A DNA stretch of 64,000 nucleotides. Source: Bacteroides sp. M10 (GTDB taxonomy: Bacteria > Bacteroidota > Bacteroidia > Bacteroidales > Bacteroidaceae). The position numbers were made by a program, and so were the translations under genes. The first letter of the stretch is position 1. Each line of letters begins with the position of its first letter. The DNA is taken from NCBI RefSeq assembly GCF_014334015.1, contig NZ_CP060488.1, positions 2,500,501 to 2,564,500 of the forward strand, written 5' to 3'. This document shows positions 42,276 through 51,034 of the stretch, piece by piece. The notes beneath the pieces were generated by a model. It searched no databases, was not told the origin of the DNA, and worked only from the letters and a program-made list of their open reading frames with translations.

Positions 42276-42754
42276 GTGCACAATTAACTGATGAAGAGGC
42301 TTTAAATCGCGTAGCCTCTTACTGCTCCACTGCCGAGCATTGCCGGGCAGAAATAAATGAGAAGTTACAACGTTGGGGGATTGCCTATGATACCATTGCG
42401 CGTATTCTTGACCGACTGGAATCAGAGAAGTTCATTGATGATGAACGTTTCTGCAGGGCTTTTGTGAATGACAAGTTCCGCTTTGCCAAGTGGGGGAAAA
42501 TGAAAATAGCCCAGGGGCTTTACATGAAGAAGATCCCTTCTGATGTGGCATGGCGTTATCTGAATGAAATTGATGAAGAAGAATACCTTTCTATTCTGCG
42601 TGACCTGCTGGCTTCCAAGCGGAAAAGTATCCATGCGGCAGACGATTATGAATTGAATGGAAAGCTGATGCGATTTGCCATGAGTCGTGGATTTGAACTG
42701 AAAGATATTAAGCGTTGTATCGACGTTCCCGATGAAGAGGAACAAATTGACTGA
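42272..42754 (+). CDS. recX: RecX-like regulatory protein
   Basis: The 160-residue protein is made of three-helix RecX repeats: RVASYCSTAEHCRAEINEKL, FIDDERFCRAFVNDKFR and a third in KLMRFAMSRGFELKDIKRC. RecX binds RecA filaments and limits recombination. recA is not adjacent; the gene instead overlaps prmC by four bases. Confidence 0.9.
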   Translation: MSAQLTDEEALNRVASYCSTAEHCRAEINEKLQRWGIAYDTIARILDRLESEKFIDDERFCRAFVNDKFRFAKWGKMKIAQGLYMKKIPSDVAWRYLNEIDEEEYLSILRDLLASKRKSIHAADDYELNGKLMRFAMSRGFELKDIKRCIDVPDEEEQID

Positions 42755-42796
42755 AAAAATAAACGGATTCTTCTTTTTATTCTCGTTCAATTTCTG

Positions 42797-42804
42797 TACT
42801 TTTG
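42797..42804 (+). promoter_or_regulatory. pyrE -7 box (TACTTTTG)
   Basis: TACTTTTG lies 28 nt before the pyrE ATG with a T-rich -33 region. Confidence 0.65.
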
Positions 42805-42832
42805 CGGCAAATAATTAATAGTTAGTTTAGTT

Positions 42833-43471
42833 ATGAAAAACTTAGAGAGACTATTTGCGGAGAAACTGTTGAAGATTAAAGCTATTAAACTTCAACCCGC
42901 TAACCCTTTTACATGGGCTTCTGGATGGAAATCCCCCTTTTACTGTGACAACCGTAAAACTCTGTCCTATCCTTCTCTTCGTAATTTTGTGAAGATTGAA
43001 ATTACACGTCTGATATTAGAACGATTCGGACAGGTGGATGCGATTGCTGGTGTGGCTACAGGCGCTATTCCGCAGGGAGCTTTGGTGGCTGATGCATTGA
43101 ATTTGCCGTTCGTGTATGTTCGTTCTACCCCCAAAGATCATGGATTAGAAAACCTGATTGAAGGTGAACTTCGTCCGGGTATGAAAGTCGTAGTCGTAGA
43201 GGACTTGATTTCTACTGGTGGTAGTAGTTTGAAGGCTGTTGAAGCAATTCGTCGCGATGGTTGCGAAGTGATCGGCATGGTTGCAGCGTATACATACGGA
43301 TTCCCGGTAGCTGAAGAGGCGTTCAAAAATGCGAAGGTGACTTTGGTAACGTTGACCAATTATGAAGCAGTACTTGATGTTGCTCTTCGTACAGGTTATA
43401 TTGAAGAAGAAGACATACAGACATTGAACGAATGGCGTAAAGACCCTGCTCATTGGGATGCTGGAAAATAA
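42833..43471 (+). CDS. pyrE: Orotate phosphoribosyltransferase
   Basis: The 212-residue enzyme has the PRPP-binding motif VVEDLISTGGSS (121-132), the orotate loop and GVATGAIPQGALVAD (73-87). It transfers phosphoribose to orotate in UMP synthesis. It has its own promoter and a terminator after it, so it forms a single-gene unit. Confidence 0.96.
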   Translation: MKNLERLFAEKLLKIKAIKLQPANPFTWASGWKSPFYCDNRKTLSYPSLRNFVKIEITRLILERFGQVDAIAGVATGAIPQGALVADALNLPFVYVRSTPKDHGLENLIEGELRPGMKVVVVEDLISTGGSSLKAVEAIRRDGCEVIGMVAAYTYGFPVAEEAFKNAKVTLVTLTNYEAVLDVALRTGYIEEEDIQTLNEWRKDPAHWDAGK

Positions 43472-43500
43472 GATTCATTTTTTGATTAAACATATTTGGT

Positions 43501-43547
43501 AAAAAGAACTGTTCGGACAATACTTGGCCGGATTGTTCTTTTTTTGT
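43501..43547 (+). terminator. pyrE terminator
   Basis: AAAAAGAAC pairs with GTTCTTTTT and an inner CGG/CCG pair closes an internal loop; a run of seven Ts ends the structure. Confidence 0.7.
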
Positions 43548-43566
43548 TTTATACTAATAGAAATTT

Positions 43567-43977
43567 ATGAGTAATTTTGAGAGTAGTGTCAAGGTAATAC
43601 CTTACAGTCAGGAACGCGTATATAATAAACTTTCAGATTTGAGTAATCTGGAAGCTGTCAAAGATCGTTTACCGAAAGATAAGGTACAGGATTTGAGTTT
43701 TGATTCGGACACGTTAAGTTTTAGTGTCCCTCCTGTTGGGCAACTAACTTTGCAAATTGTAGAGCGTGATCCATGTAAATGTATAAAGTTGGCAACAACT
43801 AACTCTCCACTTCCCTTTAATATGTGGATTCAACTGGTTGAAACTGCAGAAGAAGAGTGCAAGGTGAAGGTGACTATCGGAATGGAGCTTAATCCGTTTA
43901 TGAAAGCAATGGTACAGAAACCTCTTCAGGAAGGCTTGGAGAAGATGGTTGATATGCTGGCAGTTATTGAATATTAA
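43567..43977 (+). CDS. SRPBCC (START-like) family protein
   Basis: The 136-residue protein has the SRPBCC layout: an N-terminal beta strand (SSVKVIPYSQERVYNKLSD), a central sheet (LSFSVPPVGQLTLQIVERDP) and a long C-terminal helix (MKAMVQKPLQEGLEKMVDMLAVI). Such proteins bind hydrophobic ligands in a deep pocket; the ligand is unknown. It lies between pyrE and argH in the same direction. Confidence 0.8.
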   Translation: MSNFESSVKVIPYSQERVYNKLSDLSNLEAVKDRLPKDKVQDLSFDSDTLSFSVPPVGQLTLQIVERDPCKCIKLATTNSPLPFNMWIQLVETAEEECKVKVTIGMELNPFMKAMVQKPLQEGLEKMVDMLAVIEY

Positions 43978-43982
43978 AAAAC

Positions 43983-44050
43983 AAGTATTAAGTATTAACC
44001 GTAGTCACTTTGGCTCATGCTGTTGTGCTTAATACTTAACACTTAAACTT
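43983..44050 (+). repeat. Inverted heptad-repeat island before argH
   Basis: Two AAGTATT units (43983-43996) plus AACC form the left arm, the same ending as the ddl-side island. CTTAATA, CTTAACA and CTTAAAC (44028-44048) form the complementary right arm. The island fills the gap between the SRPBCC gene and argH. Confidence 0.85.
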
Positions 44051-44057
44051 ATTTTTT

Positions 44058-45398
44058 ATGGCACAGAAACTTTGGGAGAAGTCCGTACAGGTGAATAAGG
44101 ATATCGAACGTTTCACGGTAGGTCGTGATCGTGAGATGGATCTTTATTTGGCCAAGCATGATGTGCTCGGCTCTATGGCTCACATTACGATGCTGGAAAG
44201 TATCGGTTTGTTGACGAAAGAAGAACTGGAACAGTTGCTGGCAGAGTTGAAGAATATTTATGCCTCGGCTGAAAGAGGTGAATTTATCATAGAAGACGGG
44301 GTAGAAGATGTACATTCGCAGGTAGAACTGGTGTTGACCCGTCGTTTGGGTGATATCGGAAAGAAAATACATAGTGGTCGTTCCAGAAATGATCAGGTCT
44401 TATTGGATTTGAAACTTTTTACCCGTACGCAAATAAAAGAAGTTGCCGAAGCTGTAGAACAACTTTTTCATGTACTGATTCGTCAGAGCGAACGATATAA
44501 AAACGTTTTGATGCCAGGGTATACCCACTTACAGATTGCAATGCCTTCTTCTTTTGGTTTGTGGTTTGGTGCCTATGCCGAGAGTCTCGTGGACGATATG
44601 CTGTTTTTACAGGCTGCATTTAAAATGTGCAATCGTAATCCATTAGGTTCTGCAGCAGGGTATGGCTCGTCCTTTCCTTTGAACCGGACAATGACAACCG
44701 ACTTGCTTGGCTTTGATTCGATGAATTACAATGTTGTGTATGCTCAAATGGGGCGTGGGAAAATGGAACGTAATGTTGCTTTTGCATTGGCTACGATTGC
44801 CGGAACCATTTCTAAGTTAGCTTTTGATGCTTGCATGTTTAATAGCCAGAACTTTGGTTTCGTGAAATTGCCTGATGACTGTACCACGGGGTCCAGCATT
44901 ATGCCTCATAAGAAGAATCCCGATGTCTTTGAACTGACACGTGCTAAATGCAATAAACTGCAATCGCTTCCCCAACAGATCATGATGATTGCGAATAATT
45001 TGCCTTCCGGCTATTTCCGTGATTTGCAGATTATAAAAGAAGTTTTCCTGCCTGCTTTTCAGGAATTGAAAGACTGTTTGCAGATGACAACTTACATCAT
45101 GAATGAAATAAAGGTCAACGAGCATATCCTTGACGATGATAAATACCTCCTTATTTTTAGCGTGGAAGAAGTGAATCGTCTGGCACGTGAAGGTATGCCT
45201 TTTCGTGATGCATATAAGAAGGTTGGCTTGGATATTGAAGCTGGAAAATTCTCTCATACAAAAGAAGTACACCATACTCATGAAGGTAGTATTGGCAACC
45301 TTTGCAATGCGGAAATCTCTGCATTGATGCAGCAAGTGATCGATGGATTCAACTTTTGCGGAATGGAGAGGGCAGAGAAAGCACTGCTTGGGAGATAA
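44058..45398 (+). CDS. argH: Argininosuccinate lyase
   Basis: The 446-residue member of the fumarase/aspartase family has HSGRSRNDQV (105-114), GYTHLQIAMP and the signature TGSSIMPHKKNP (277-288) with the catalytic serine. It splits argininosuccinate into arginine and fumarate, the last step of arginine synthesis. It lies far from argF' in this window. A TTTCGAAGGA / TCCTTCGAAA hairpin (45406-45440) follows the stop but lacks a T-run. Confidence 0.96.
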   Translation: MAQKLWEKSVQVNKDIERFTVGRDREMDLYLAKHDVLGSMAHITMLESIGLLTKEELEQLLAELKNIYASAERGEFIIEDGVEDVHSQVELVLTRRLGDIGKKIHSGRSRNDQVLLDLKLFTRTQIKEVAEAVEQLFHVLIRQSERYKNVLMPGYTHLQIAMPSSFGLWFGAYAESLVDDMLFLQAAFKMCNRNPLGSAAGYGSSFPLNRTMTTDLLGFDSMNYNVVYAQMGRGKMERNVAFALATIAGTISKLAFDACMFNSQNFGFVKLPDDCTTGSSIMPHKKNPDVFELTRAKCNKLQSLPQQIMMIANNLPSGYFRDLQIIKEVFLPAFQELKDCLQMTTYIMNEIKVNEHILDDDKYLLIFSVEEVNRLAREGMPFRDAYKKVGLDIEAGKFSHTKEVHHTHEGSIGNLCNAEISALMQQVIDGFNFCGMERAEKALLGR

Positions 45399-45443
45399 AA
45401 TAGACTTTCGAAGGATAGTTTTTTAAACTTTCCTTCGAAAAGA

Positions 45444-45475
45444 TTTGGCAGAAACAAGTAAACTACTTATCTTTG
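45444..45475 (+). promoter_or_regulatory. tRNA operon promoter (TTTG-N20-TATCTTTG)
   Basis: TTTG (45444-45447) and TATCTTTG (45468-45475) match both Bacteroidetes promoter elements and lie 16 nt before tRNA-Gly. Confidence 0.8.
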
Positions 45476-45491
45476 CACCCGTTGAAAAAAC

Positions 45492-45564
45492 GCGGAAATA
45501 GCTCAGTTGGTAGAGCATAACCTTGCCAAGGTTAGGGTCGCGAGTTCGAGTCTCGTTTTCCGCT
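45492..45564 (+). tRNA. tRNA-Gly (anticodon GCC)
   Basis: A 73-nt cloverleaf has acceptor arms GCGGAAA and TTTCCGC, a D-loop with AGTTGGTAGAG, anticodon GCC in CTTGCCAAG, and T-arm GTTCGAGTC. The CCA end is not encoded. It shares a promoter with the tRNA-Leu 16 nt downstream. Confidence 0.96.
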
Positions 45565-45580
45565 CTTTCTTTGAAAGGAT

Positions 45581-45664
45581 GCTCGAATGGTGGAATGGTA
45601 GACACGAAGGACTTAAAATCCTTTGGCCATTGCGGCTGTGCGGGTTCAAGTCCCGCTTCGAGTA
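45581..45664 (+). tRNA. tRNA-Leu (anticodon TAA)
   Basis: An 84-nt class II tRNA has acceptor GCTCGAA / TTCGAGT (G-T at the first pair), anticodon TAA in ACTTAAAAT, a long variable arm, and T-arm GGTTCAAGTCC. CCA is not encoded. It is cotranscribed with tRNA-Gly. Confidence 0.95.
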
Positions 45665-45678
45665 CGAGTATTCTTTAT

Positions 45679-45716
45679 AGGCTTTATGAATCATTGATTC
45701 ATGAAGCCTTTTTTAT
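45679..45716 (+). terminator. Terminator of the tRNA operon
   Basis: A 14-bp stem (GGCTTTATGAATCA / TGATTCATGAAGCC, one wobble) with a very short loop is followed by six Ts. The remaining 220 bases up to the first sigma gene are AT-rich and show only a TACATTTG box at 45897-45904. Confidence 0.9.
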
Positions 45717-45937
45717 TTTTATGGGTGTGTAATATACATTTGTTTTGTTTGAGGGAGCTTTGTAGTAATGGCTACTTGAAAAAATAAATCAAAAAAACAG
45801 TAATAAAATTTTTTTATTGTGTTATTAATCTTTTATTTTGCTTTCAGATTATAAGCTTGTAATAAATATATTATATTACCACTTCTTTAACCTTGGTACA
45901 TTTGATTTAACCGTTAACGCTGAAAAATACTAGAGAG

Positions 45938-46489
45938 ATGGAAAATAACGACAAGCAGATTGAATTAAAGTTTCAGAGGTTTTTTACTGTGAATTTTCCG
46001 AAAGTAAAGAACTTTGCTCAAATGCTGCTTAAATCGGAAAGTGATGCAGAAGATGTGGCTCAAGATGTTTTTTGTAAGCTTTGGCTGCAGCCGGAGTTAT
46101 GGCTGAATAACGAAGAACTAGACAATTATATCTTTATAATGACTAGAAATATAGTTCTGAACATCTTTAAGCATCAACAGGTAGAGCAAGAATATCAGGC
46201 GGAGGTTATAGAAAAGACTTTTCTTTATGAATTGACAGAGAAAGAAGAGATCTTGAATAATGTATATTATAGGGAGATGCTGTTGATTATTCAGTTGACC
46301 TTGGAAAAGATGCCGAAGCGTCGTCGGTTAATATTCGAACTTAGCCGTTTTCGAGGATTAAGCCATAAAGAAATAGCTGATAAACTTGATGTTTCTATTC
46401 GTACTATAGAGCATCAGGTTTATCTGGCATTGATCGAATTAAAGAAGGTACTCCTCTTTTTTATTTTTTTCTCCAATATTTTTAAGTAG
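45938..46489 (+). CDS. ECF RNA polymerase sigma factor (PUL A)
   Basis: The 183-residue protein has sigma region 2 (VKNFAQMLLKSESDAEDVAQDVFCKLW) and region 4 with a helix-turn-helix (LSHKEIADKLDVSIRTIEHQVYLAL). It is of the Bacteroidetes PUL type, released by a FecR-like anti-sigma when the matching SusC-like transporter engages its glycan. It starts PUL A, with a TACATTTG box 33 nt upstream. The anti-sigma gene follows after 57 nt. Confidence 0.93.
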   Translation: MENNDKQIELKFQRFFTVNFPKVKNFAQMLLKSESDAEDVAQDVFCKLWLQPELWLNNEELDNYIFIMTRNIVLNIFKHQQVEQEYQAEVIEKTFLYELTEKEEILNNVYYREMLLIIQLTLEKMPKRRRLIFELSRFRGLSHKEIADKLDVSIRTIEHQVYLALIELKKVLLFFIFFSNIFK

Positions 46490-46546
46490 TGTGTTCGTAG
46501 TAGTTGTATTTAGTGTATAAAGCCCAAAAAAGAAAGAAAAAGATTC

Positions 46547-47533
46547 ATGAAAAATTATATTCAACAACTCATAGATTTGTTCGGCCATAATAACTATTCA
46601 GCCGATACACAGAAGAAAGTGCAACAGTGGTTGGCTGATGAGGAGCATGTTGATGAAAAGAATGAGGCTCTTCGTGGGCTTTGGAAACAAGCAGAAGGAC
46701 AGAGAGTACCTGATGGTATGTCACAATCAATACAACGAATGCGGCAGAATCTGGGGATGCAGTCTGTCACTTCGCGGAGAAATTACCAGTTGCTTATATG
46801 GAGAGCTGCAGCTATTTTCTTGTTAGCTGTCTCATCCATTTCTATCTATCTGATGTTGGAAAAGGACCGACCAGAAAAAGATTTGGTTGAATGCTATATA
46901 CCAACAGCGGAAATTCGTGAACTTACATTACCGGATGGTACACATGTCATGCTGAATTCAAAGAGTACACTACTATATCCGGAACAATTTACAGGAGAAA
47001 CTAGAAGTGTATATTTGATTGGTGAGGCCAACTTTAAAGTGAAACCGGATAAGAAGCATCCTTTCATTGTAAAGGCGAATGATTATCAAGTTACAGCTTT
47101 GGGAACAGAGTTTAATGTAAATGCTTATCCTGACAGCAATGAATTAATTGCCACATTATTGGAAGGTCGTGTGAAAGTGGAATTTAATAATTTAATGTCA
47201 AATATTATTTTAAAGCCTAATGAACAGTTGGTCTATGACAAACATACGAAAGCGCACAATCTGCGGATGCCTGAGATAGATAATGTGACGGCATGGCAAC
47301 GTGGGGAATTGGTTTTTAGTAATATGCATCTGGAGGATATTTTTACAAATCTTGAACGTAAATTTCCTTATGCCTTTGTATATAGCCTTCATAGTCTGAA
47401 AAAGAATACATATAGTTTCCGTTTCCCCAAACAGGCTAATTTGGAGGAAGTTATGAAGATTATATCGCAAGTTGTAGGAAATGTAAACTATGTTGTCAAG
47501 GGAAATAAGTGCTATGTAACTAGCAAAGAATAA
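46547..47533 (+). CDS. FecR-family anti-sigma factor (PUL A)
   Basis: The 328-residue protein has a cytoplasmic N-terminal sigma-binding part (1-80), one membrane helix (about 82-103, LLIWRAAAIFLLAVSSISIY) and a periplasmic FecR domain (LTLPDGTHVMLNSKSTLLYP, VKANDYQVTALGTEFNVNAY) followed by a secretin/STN-like C-terminal domain. It holds the ECF sigma until it is signalled through the STN domain of the SusC-like protein downstream. Confidence 0.92.
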   Translation: MKNYIQQLIDLFGHNNYSADTQKKVQQWLADEEHVDEKNEALRGLWKQAEGQRVPDGMSQSIQRMRQNLGMQSVTSRRNYQLLIWRAAAIFLLAVSSISIYLMLEKDRPEKDLVECYIPTAEIRELTLPDGTHVMLNSKSTLLYPEQFTGETRSVYLIGEANFKVKPDKKHPFIVKANDYQVTALGTEFNVNAYPDSNELIATLLEGRVKVEFNNLMSNIILKPNEQLVYDKHTKAHNLRMPEIDNVTAWQRGELVFSNMHLEDIFTNLERKFPYAFVYSLHSLKKNTYSFRFPKQANLEEVMKIISQVVGNVNYVVKGNKCYVTSKE

Positions 47534-47572
47534 ATATATTGTAGAACCTTTTTTAATTTAATACGTAATGCA

Positions 47573-47695
47573 AAAAAATACCCGGAAGGAATGGCCGTTC
47601 CTCCCGGATATGAAATCAATTTCTTTTAATATTAGCGTAATATTGACGCTATTCTGAATGATCCTAGAATAATAACCAATTAACTAATACTAAAG
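47573..47695 (-). ncRNA. Predicted cis-antisense small RNA of PUL A (anti-susC leader)
   Basis: On the minus strand a TAnnTTTG box (TAGATTTG, 47702-47709) overlaps the first codons of the susC-like gene. Downstream on that strand come a 6-bp stem-loop (TAGCGT/ACGCTA, 47633-47651) and a 14-bp hairpin (47579-47610) followed by seven Ts (47572-47578), a standard terminator. The RNA would be about 120 nt and fully complementary to the susC leader. Antisense RNAs of this kind (DonS of B. fragilis) are reported to repress PULs with sigma/anti-sigma control. No -33 match is seen. Confidence 0.6.
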
Positions 47696-50600
47696 ATGCT
47701 ACAAATCTACGAAAAAATAGCAGAAAAAATAGCTCATAAGCGGGTCTTTCTCACTTTTTTAAGTCTTATTCTTATACAGACTTTAGCTTTGGCTCAAAAT
47801 GATAGTAAAATAACTATCCAGCAAAAGAACATCACTGTCATTGATGCCTTAAAGACTGTGGAAAAACAGTCCAAAAAGTCTATAAATTATAGTGATTCCG
47901 AATTAAAAGGAAAAGTAATAGCCCAGTTAAACTTGCAGAATGCATCCCTCGAAACTGCACTCGATACCATTTTAAAAGGGACAGGCTTTTCATTCCAGAT
48001 TCAAGGTAACTACATCATAATAACTGAAAAGAAGCCTGTAGTTACGCAAACCCTTAAAAATATCAAAGGAAAGGTTACCGATGAAAGCGGTGAACCGTTG
48101 ATTGGAGTAAATATATCTGTGGATGGTAGTTCTACAGGTACGATTACCGATTTCGATGGTAACTTTACGATCAAAGCGGCAGAAAAATCGATTCTCAAAG
48201 TATCTTATATCGGATATGCTACACAGACAATTCCTGTCTCCAAGAAAGATTTTTATCCGGTTGTAATGAAGCAGGATACCGAAGTACTCGATGAGGTTGT
48301 TGTGACGGCATTGGGTATCAAACGCGCAGAAAAGGCGTTGTCTTACAATGTACAACAAGTCAAGGGAGATGCTTTGACTACGGTAAAAGATGCTAACTTT
48401 GTAAACTCGTTGAACGGTAAGATAGCCGGAGTGAGTATTAATAAAAGCGCTAGTGGAGTTGGTGGTGCGACACGTGTTGTAATGCGTGGTGCAAAATCTA
48501 TCGAAGGTGATAACAATGCTTTGTATGTGGTGGACGGTATTCCTTTGTTCAATACCAATATGGGAAATACCGACAGTGGTATTATGGGTGAAGGTAAGGC
48601 CGGAACAGAAGGAATTGCCGACTTCAATCCCGAAGATATTGAAAGCCTTTCTGTTTTGAGTGGTCCTTCGGCTGCCGCGCTGTATGGTAGTAGTGCTGCC
48701 AACGGTGTAATTTTGATTACCACTAAAAAAGGAAAAGAAGGAAAACTTTCAGTGCAGTTCTCTTCTTCTTCAGAGTTCAGCAAAGCTTATATGACTCCTG
48801 AGTTTCAAAATACGTATGGTAACAAAAAAGATATGTATGAAAGCTGGGGTGAGAAACTTTTGACTCCTACAAGTTATGATCCTAAGAAGGATTTCTTTAA
48901 TACCGGAACAAACTTTATTAATTCGGTTACGTTGACCACCGGTACGAAATCGAATCAGACTTTTGCTTCTGTTTCTTCTACCAATTCCAAAGGTATTGTG
49001 CCTAATAATGAATATGAACGTTTGAATTTCACAATCCGTAATACGGCAACTTTCCTTAATGATAAATTACAACTTGATTTAGGTGCGTCGTATGTGAAAC
49101 AGAAAGACAAGAATATGGTATCGCAAGGACAATATTGGAATCCGGTGATGGCCGCCTATTTGTTCCCTCGTGGTGAAGACTTTGATGGAATTAAGTCATT
49201 CGAGCATTTCGATGAAAGCCGTCAACTTCCGGTTCAGTATTGGCCGGTGGCAGATCCGGTATATGCTTCACAGAACCCTTACTGGACTGCTTATCGCAAT
49301 GTAGCTACGAATGAAAAGAGTCGTTATATGTTCAACGTAGGGTTGACTTATAATATTACCGATTGGTTGAATGCGGCAGCCCGTTTCAGAATGGATGACA
49401 CACATGTATTGTTTGAACGCAAGATTTACGCTTCATCCGACGATAAATTTGCGGAAGGCAAGAAAGGACTGTATGGATACAATAACTATGAAGACCGTCA
49501 GGAATATGCCGACTTTATGTTGAACGTAAATAAACATATAGCTGATTTCAGTATTTCTGCCAATGCGGGTTGGAACTATTCTAACTATTGGGCATTGGAG
49601 AGAGGATACAAAGGGACATTATTGGGAGTACCCAATAAATTTGCGGCTTCTAATATCGATCCGGCTAATGGTCGTATTTCAGAAAAGGGTGGTGATAGTC
49701 GTGTACGTAATCATGCTGTTTTTGCCAATTTGGAACTTGGTTGGAAGAGTATGCTTTATTTGACGCTGACCGGACGTAATGACTGGAATTCACGTTTGGT
49801 GAATACCGATGAAGAATCTTTCTTCTATCCCTCAATCGGTCTGTCCGGGATTATTTCCGAGATGGTCAAATTGCCCGAATTTATCTCTTACCTGAAAGTT
49901 CGCGGTTCGTATACGGAAGTCGGTGCGCCTGTATCCCGTTCGGGACTGACTCCGGGTACGGTAACTACCCCTATTGTGGGTGGTGCATTAGATCCTACCG
50001 GTATCTATCCGTTTACAGATTTCAAGGCAGAACGTACAAAGTCATACGAATTTGGATTAAGTCTGAAGTTGTGGAATAAATTAAGTGCGGAGGTAACCTA
50101 CTATCATTCTAATACATACAATCAGACCTTCTTGGGTGATCTTCCGGAATTTACCGGATACAAGCAGATTTATTTGCAGGCCGGTAATGTGGGAAATCGT
50201 GGTTGGGAGGCTTCATTAAGCTATTCCGATCAGTTTAAGTTCGGATTAGGAATCTCTTCAACATTGACATTCTCTCGTAATATAAACGAGATTAAGGAGA
50301 TGGTTGAAAACTATCATACGGATTTGATGGATGAACCGATTAATATTCCGGAGGTTTTGAAGGATGGTGGTCGTGTCATCTTGAAAGAAGGTGGAAGTAT
50401 TCACGATATTTATGCCAACACCTTCTTAAAGAAAGACCACTTGGGATATGTTGAGGTAAAGAGCGATGGAACCTTTGGAATGGAAAAGGGGGAACCCGTT
50501 TATTTGGGAAAAACTTCTCCTGATTTCAATATGGGATGGAGTAATATGTTGACATACAAAGGCTTTGGGCTCGGATTCCAGATCAACGGACGTTTTGGTG

Positions 50601-51019
50601 GCGTGGTGACCTCTTCTACAGAGGCATTGCTCGATCGTTTCGGTGTGTCCAAACGTTCGGCTGAGGCTCGTGAAGCGGGAGGCGTATTGTTGAAGGGACA
50701 AGGTCTGGTAGACGCGAAGTCTTATTATCAGATGACAGGTACGGGAAATTATGAAACTTCCGGTTACTATGTATACAGTGCCACCAATATTCGTTTGCAA
50801 GAACTTACCTTTAGCTATACTATGCCTAATAAGTGGTTTGGTAACGTGTTGAAAGATGTTACAGTTTCGTTTATAGCCAACAATCCTTGGATGTTGTATT
50901 GCGAAGCTCCGTTCGATCCGGAACTGACTCCTTCCACTAGTACTTACGGACAAGGTAATGATTATTTTATGCAACCGAGTGTTCGTAGCTTTGGTTTCGG
51001 TATTAAATTTAAATTATAA
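47696..51019 (+). CDS. SusC-like TonB-dependent transporter with STN domain (PUL A)
   Basis: The 1107-residue outer-membrane protein has a signal peptide (ends about ALAQND), an STN domain (about 38-115) that signals to the FecR protein, a carboxypeptidase-regulatory-like domain (about 122-200), a TonB box (VLDEVVVTALG), a plug (ALYGSSAANGVILITTKKG) and the barrel, ending FGFGIKFKL. The substrate is presumably the oligosaccharide made by the GH18 of this locus. It is a close paralogue in layout to the SusC-like protein of PUL B. Confidence 0.95.
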   Translation: MLQIYEKIAEKIAHKRVFLTFLSLILIQTLALAQNDSKITIQQKNITVIDALKTVEKQSKKSINYSDSELKGKVIAQLNLQNASLETALDTILKGTGFSFQIQGNYIIITEKKPVVTQTLKNIKGKVTDESGEPLIGVNISVDGSSTGTITDFDGNFTIKAAEKSILKVSYIGYATQTIPVSKKDFYPVVMKQDTEVLDEVVVTALGIKRAEKALSYNVQQVKGDALTTVKDANFVNSLNGKIAGVSINKSASGVGGATRVVMRGAKSIEGDNNALYVVDGIPLFNTNMGNTDSGIMGEGKAGTEGIADFNPEDIESLSVLSGPSAAALYGSSAANGVILITTKKGKEGKLSVQFSSSSEFSKAYMTPEFQNTYGNKKDMYESWGEKLLTPTSYDPKKDFFNTGTNFINSVTLTTGTKSNQTFASVSSTNSKGIVPNNEYERLNFTIRNTATFLNDKLQLDLGASYVKQKDKNMVSQGQYWNPVMAAYLFPRGEDFDGIKSFEHFDESRQLPVQYWPVADPVYASQNPYWTAYRNVATNEKSRYMFNVGLTYNITDWLNAAARFRMDDTHVLFERKIYASSDDKFAEGKKGLYGYNNYEDRQEYADFMLNVNKHIADFSISANAGWNYSNYWALERGYKGTLLGVPNKFAASNIDPANGRISEKGGDSRVRNHAVFANLELGWKSMLYLTLTGRNDWNSRLVNTDEESFFYPSIGLSGIISEMVKLPEFISYLKVRGSYTEVGAPVSRSGLTPGTVTTPIVGGALDPTGIYPFTDFKAERTKSYEFGLSLKLWNKLSAEVTYYHSNTYNQTFLGDLPEFTGYKQIYLQAGNVGNRGWEASLSYSDQFKFGLGISSTLTFSRNINEIKEMVENYHTDLMDEPINIPEVLKDGGRVILKEGGSIHDIYANTFLKKDHLGYVEVKSDGTFGMEKGEPVYLGKTSPDFNMGWSNMLTYKGFGLGFQINGRFGGVVTSSTEALLDRFGVSKRSAEAREAGGVLLKGQGLVDAKSYYQMTGTGNYETSGYYVYSATNIRLQELTFSYTMPNKWFGNVLKDVTVSFIANNPWMLYCEAPFDPELTPSTSTYGQGNDYFMQPSVRSFGFGIKFKL

Positions 51020-51034
51020 TACACCTTCTTTATT

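Noticed and set aside
45406..45440. TTTCGAAGGA/TCCTTCGAAA hairpin after argH as an intrinsic terminator
   Set aside because: The loop is 15 nt and no T-run follows the second arm; it is noted only in the argH entry.
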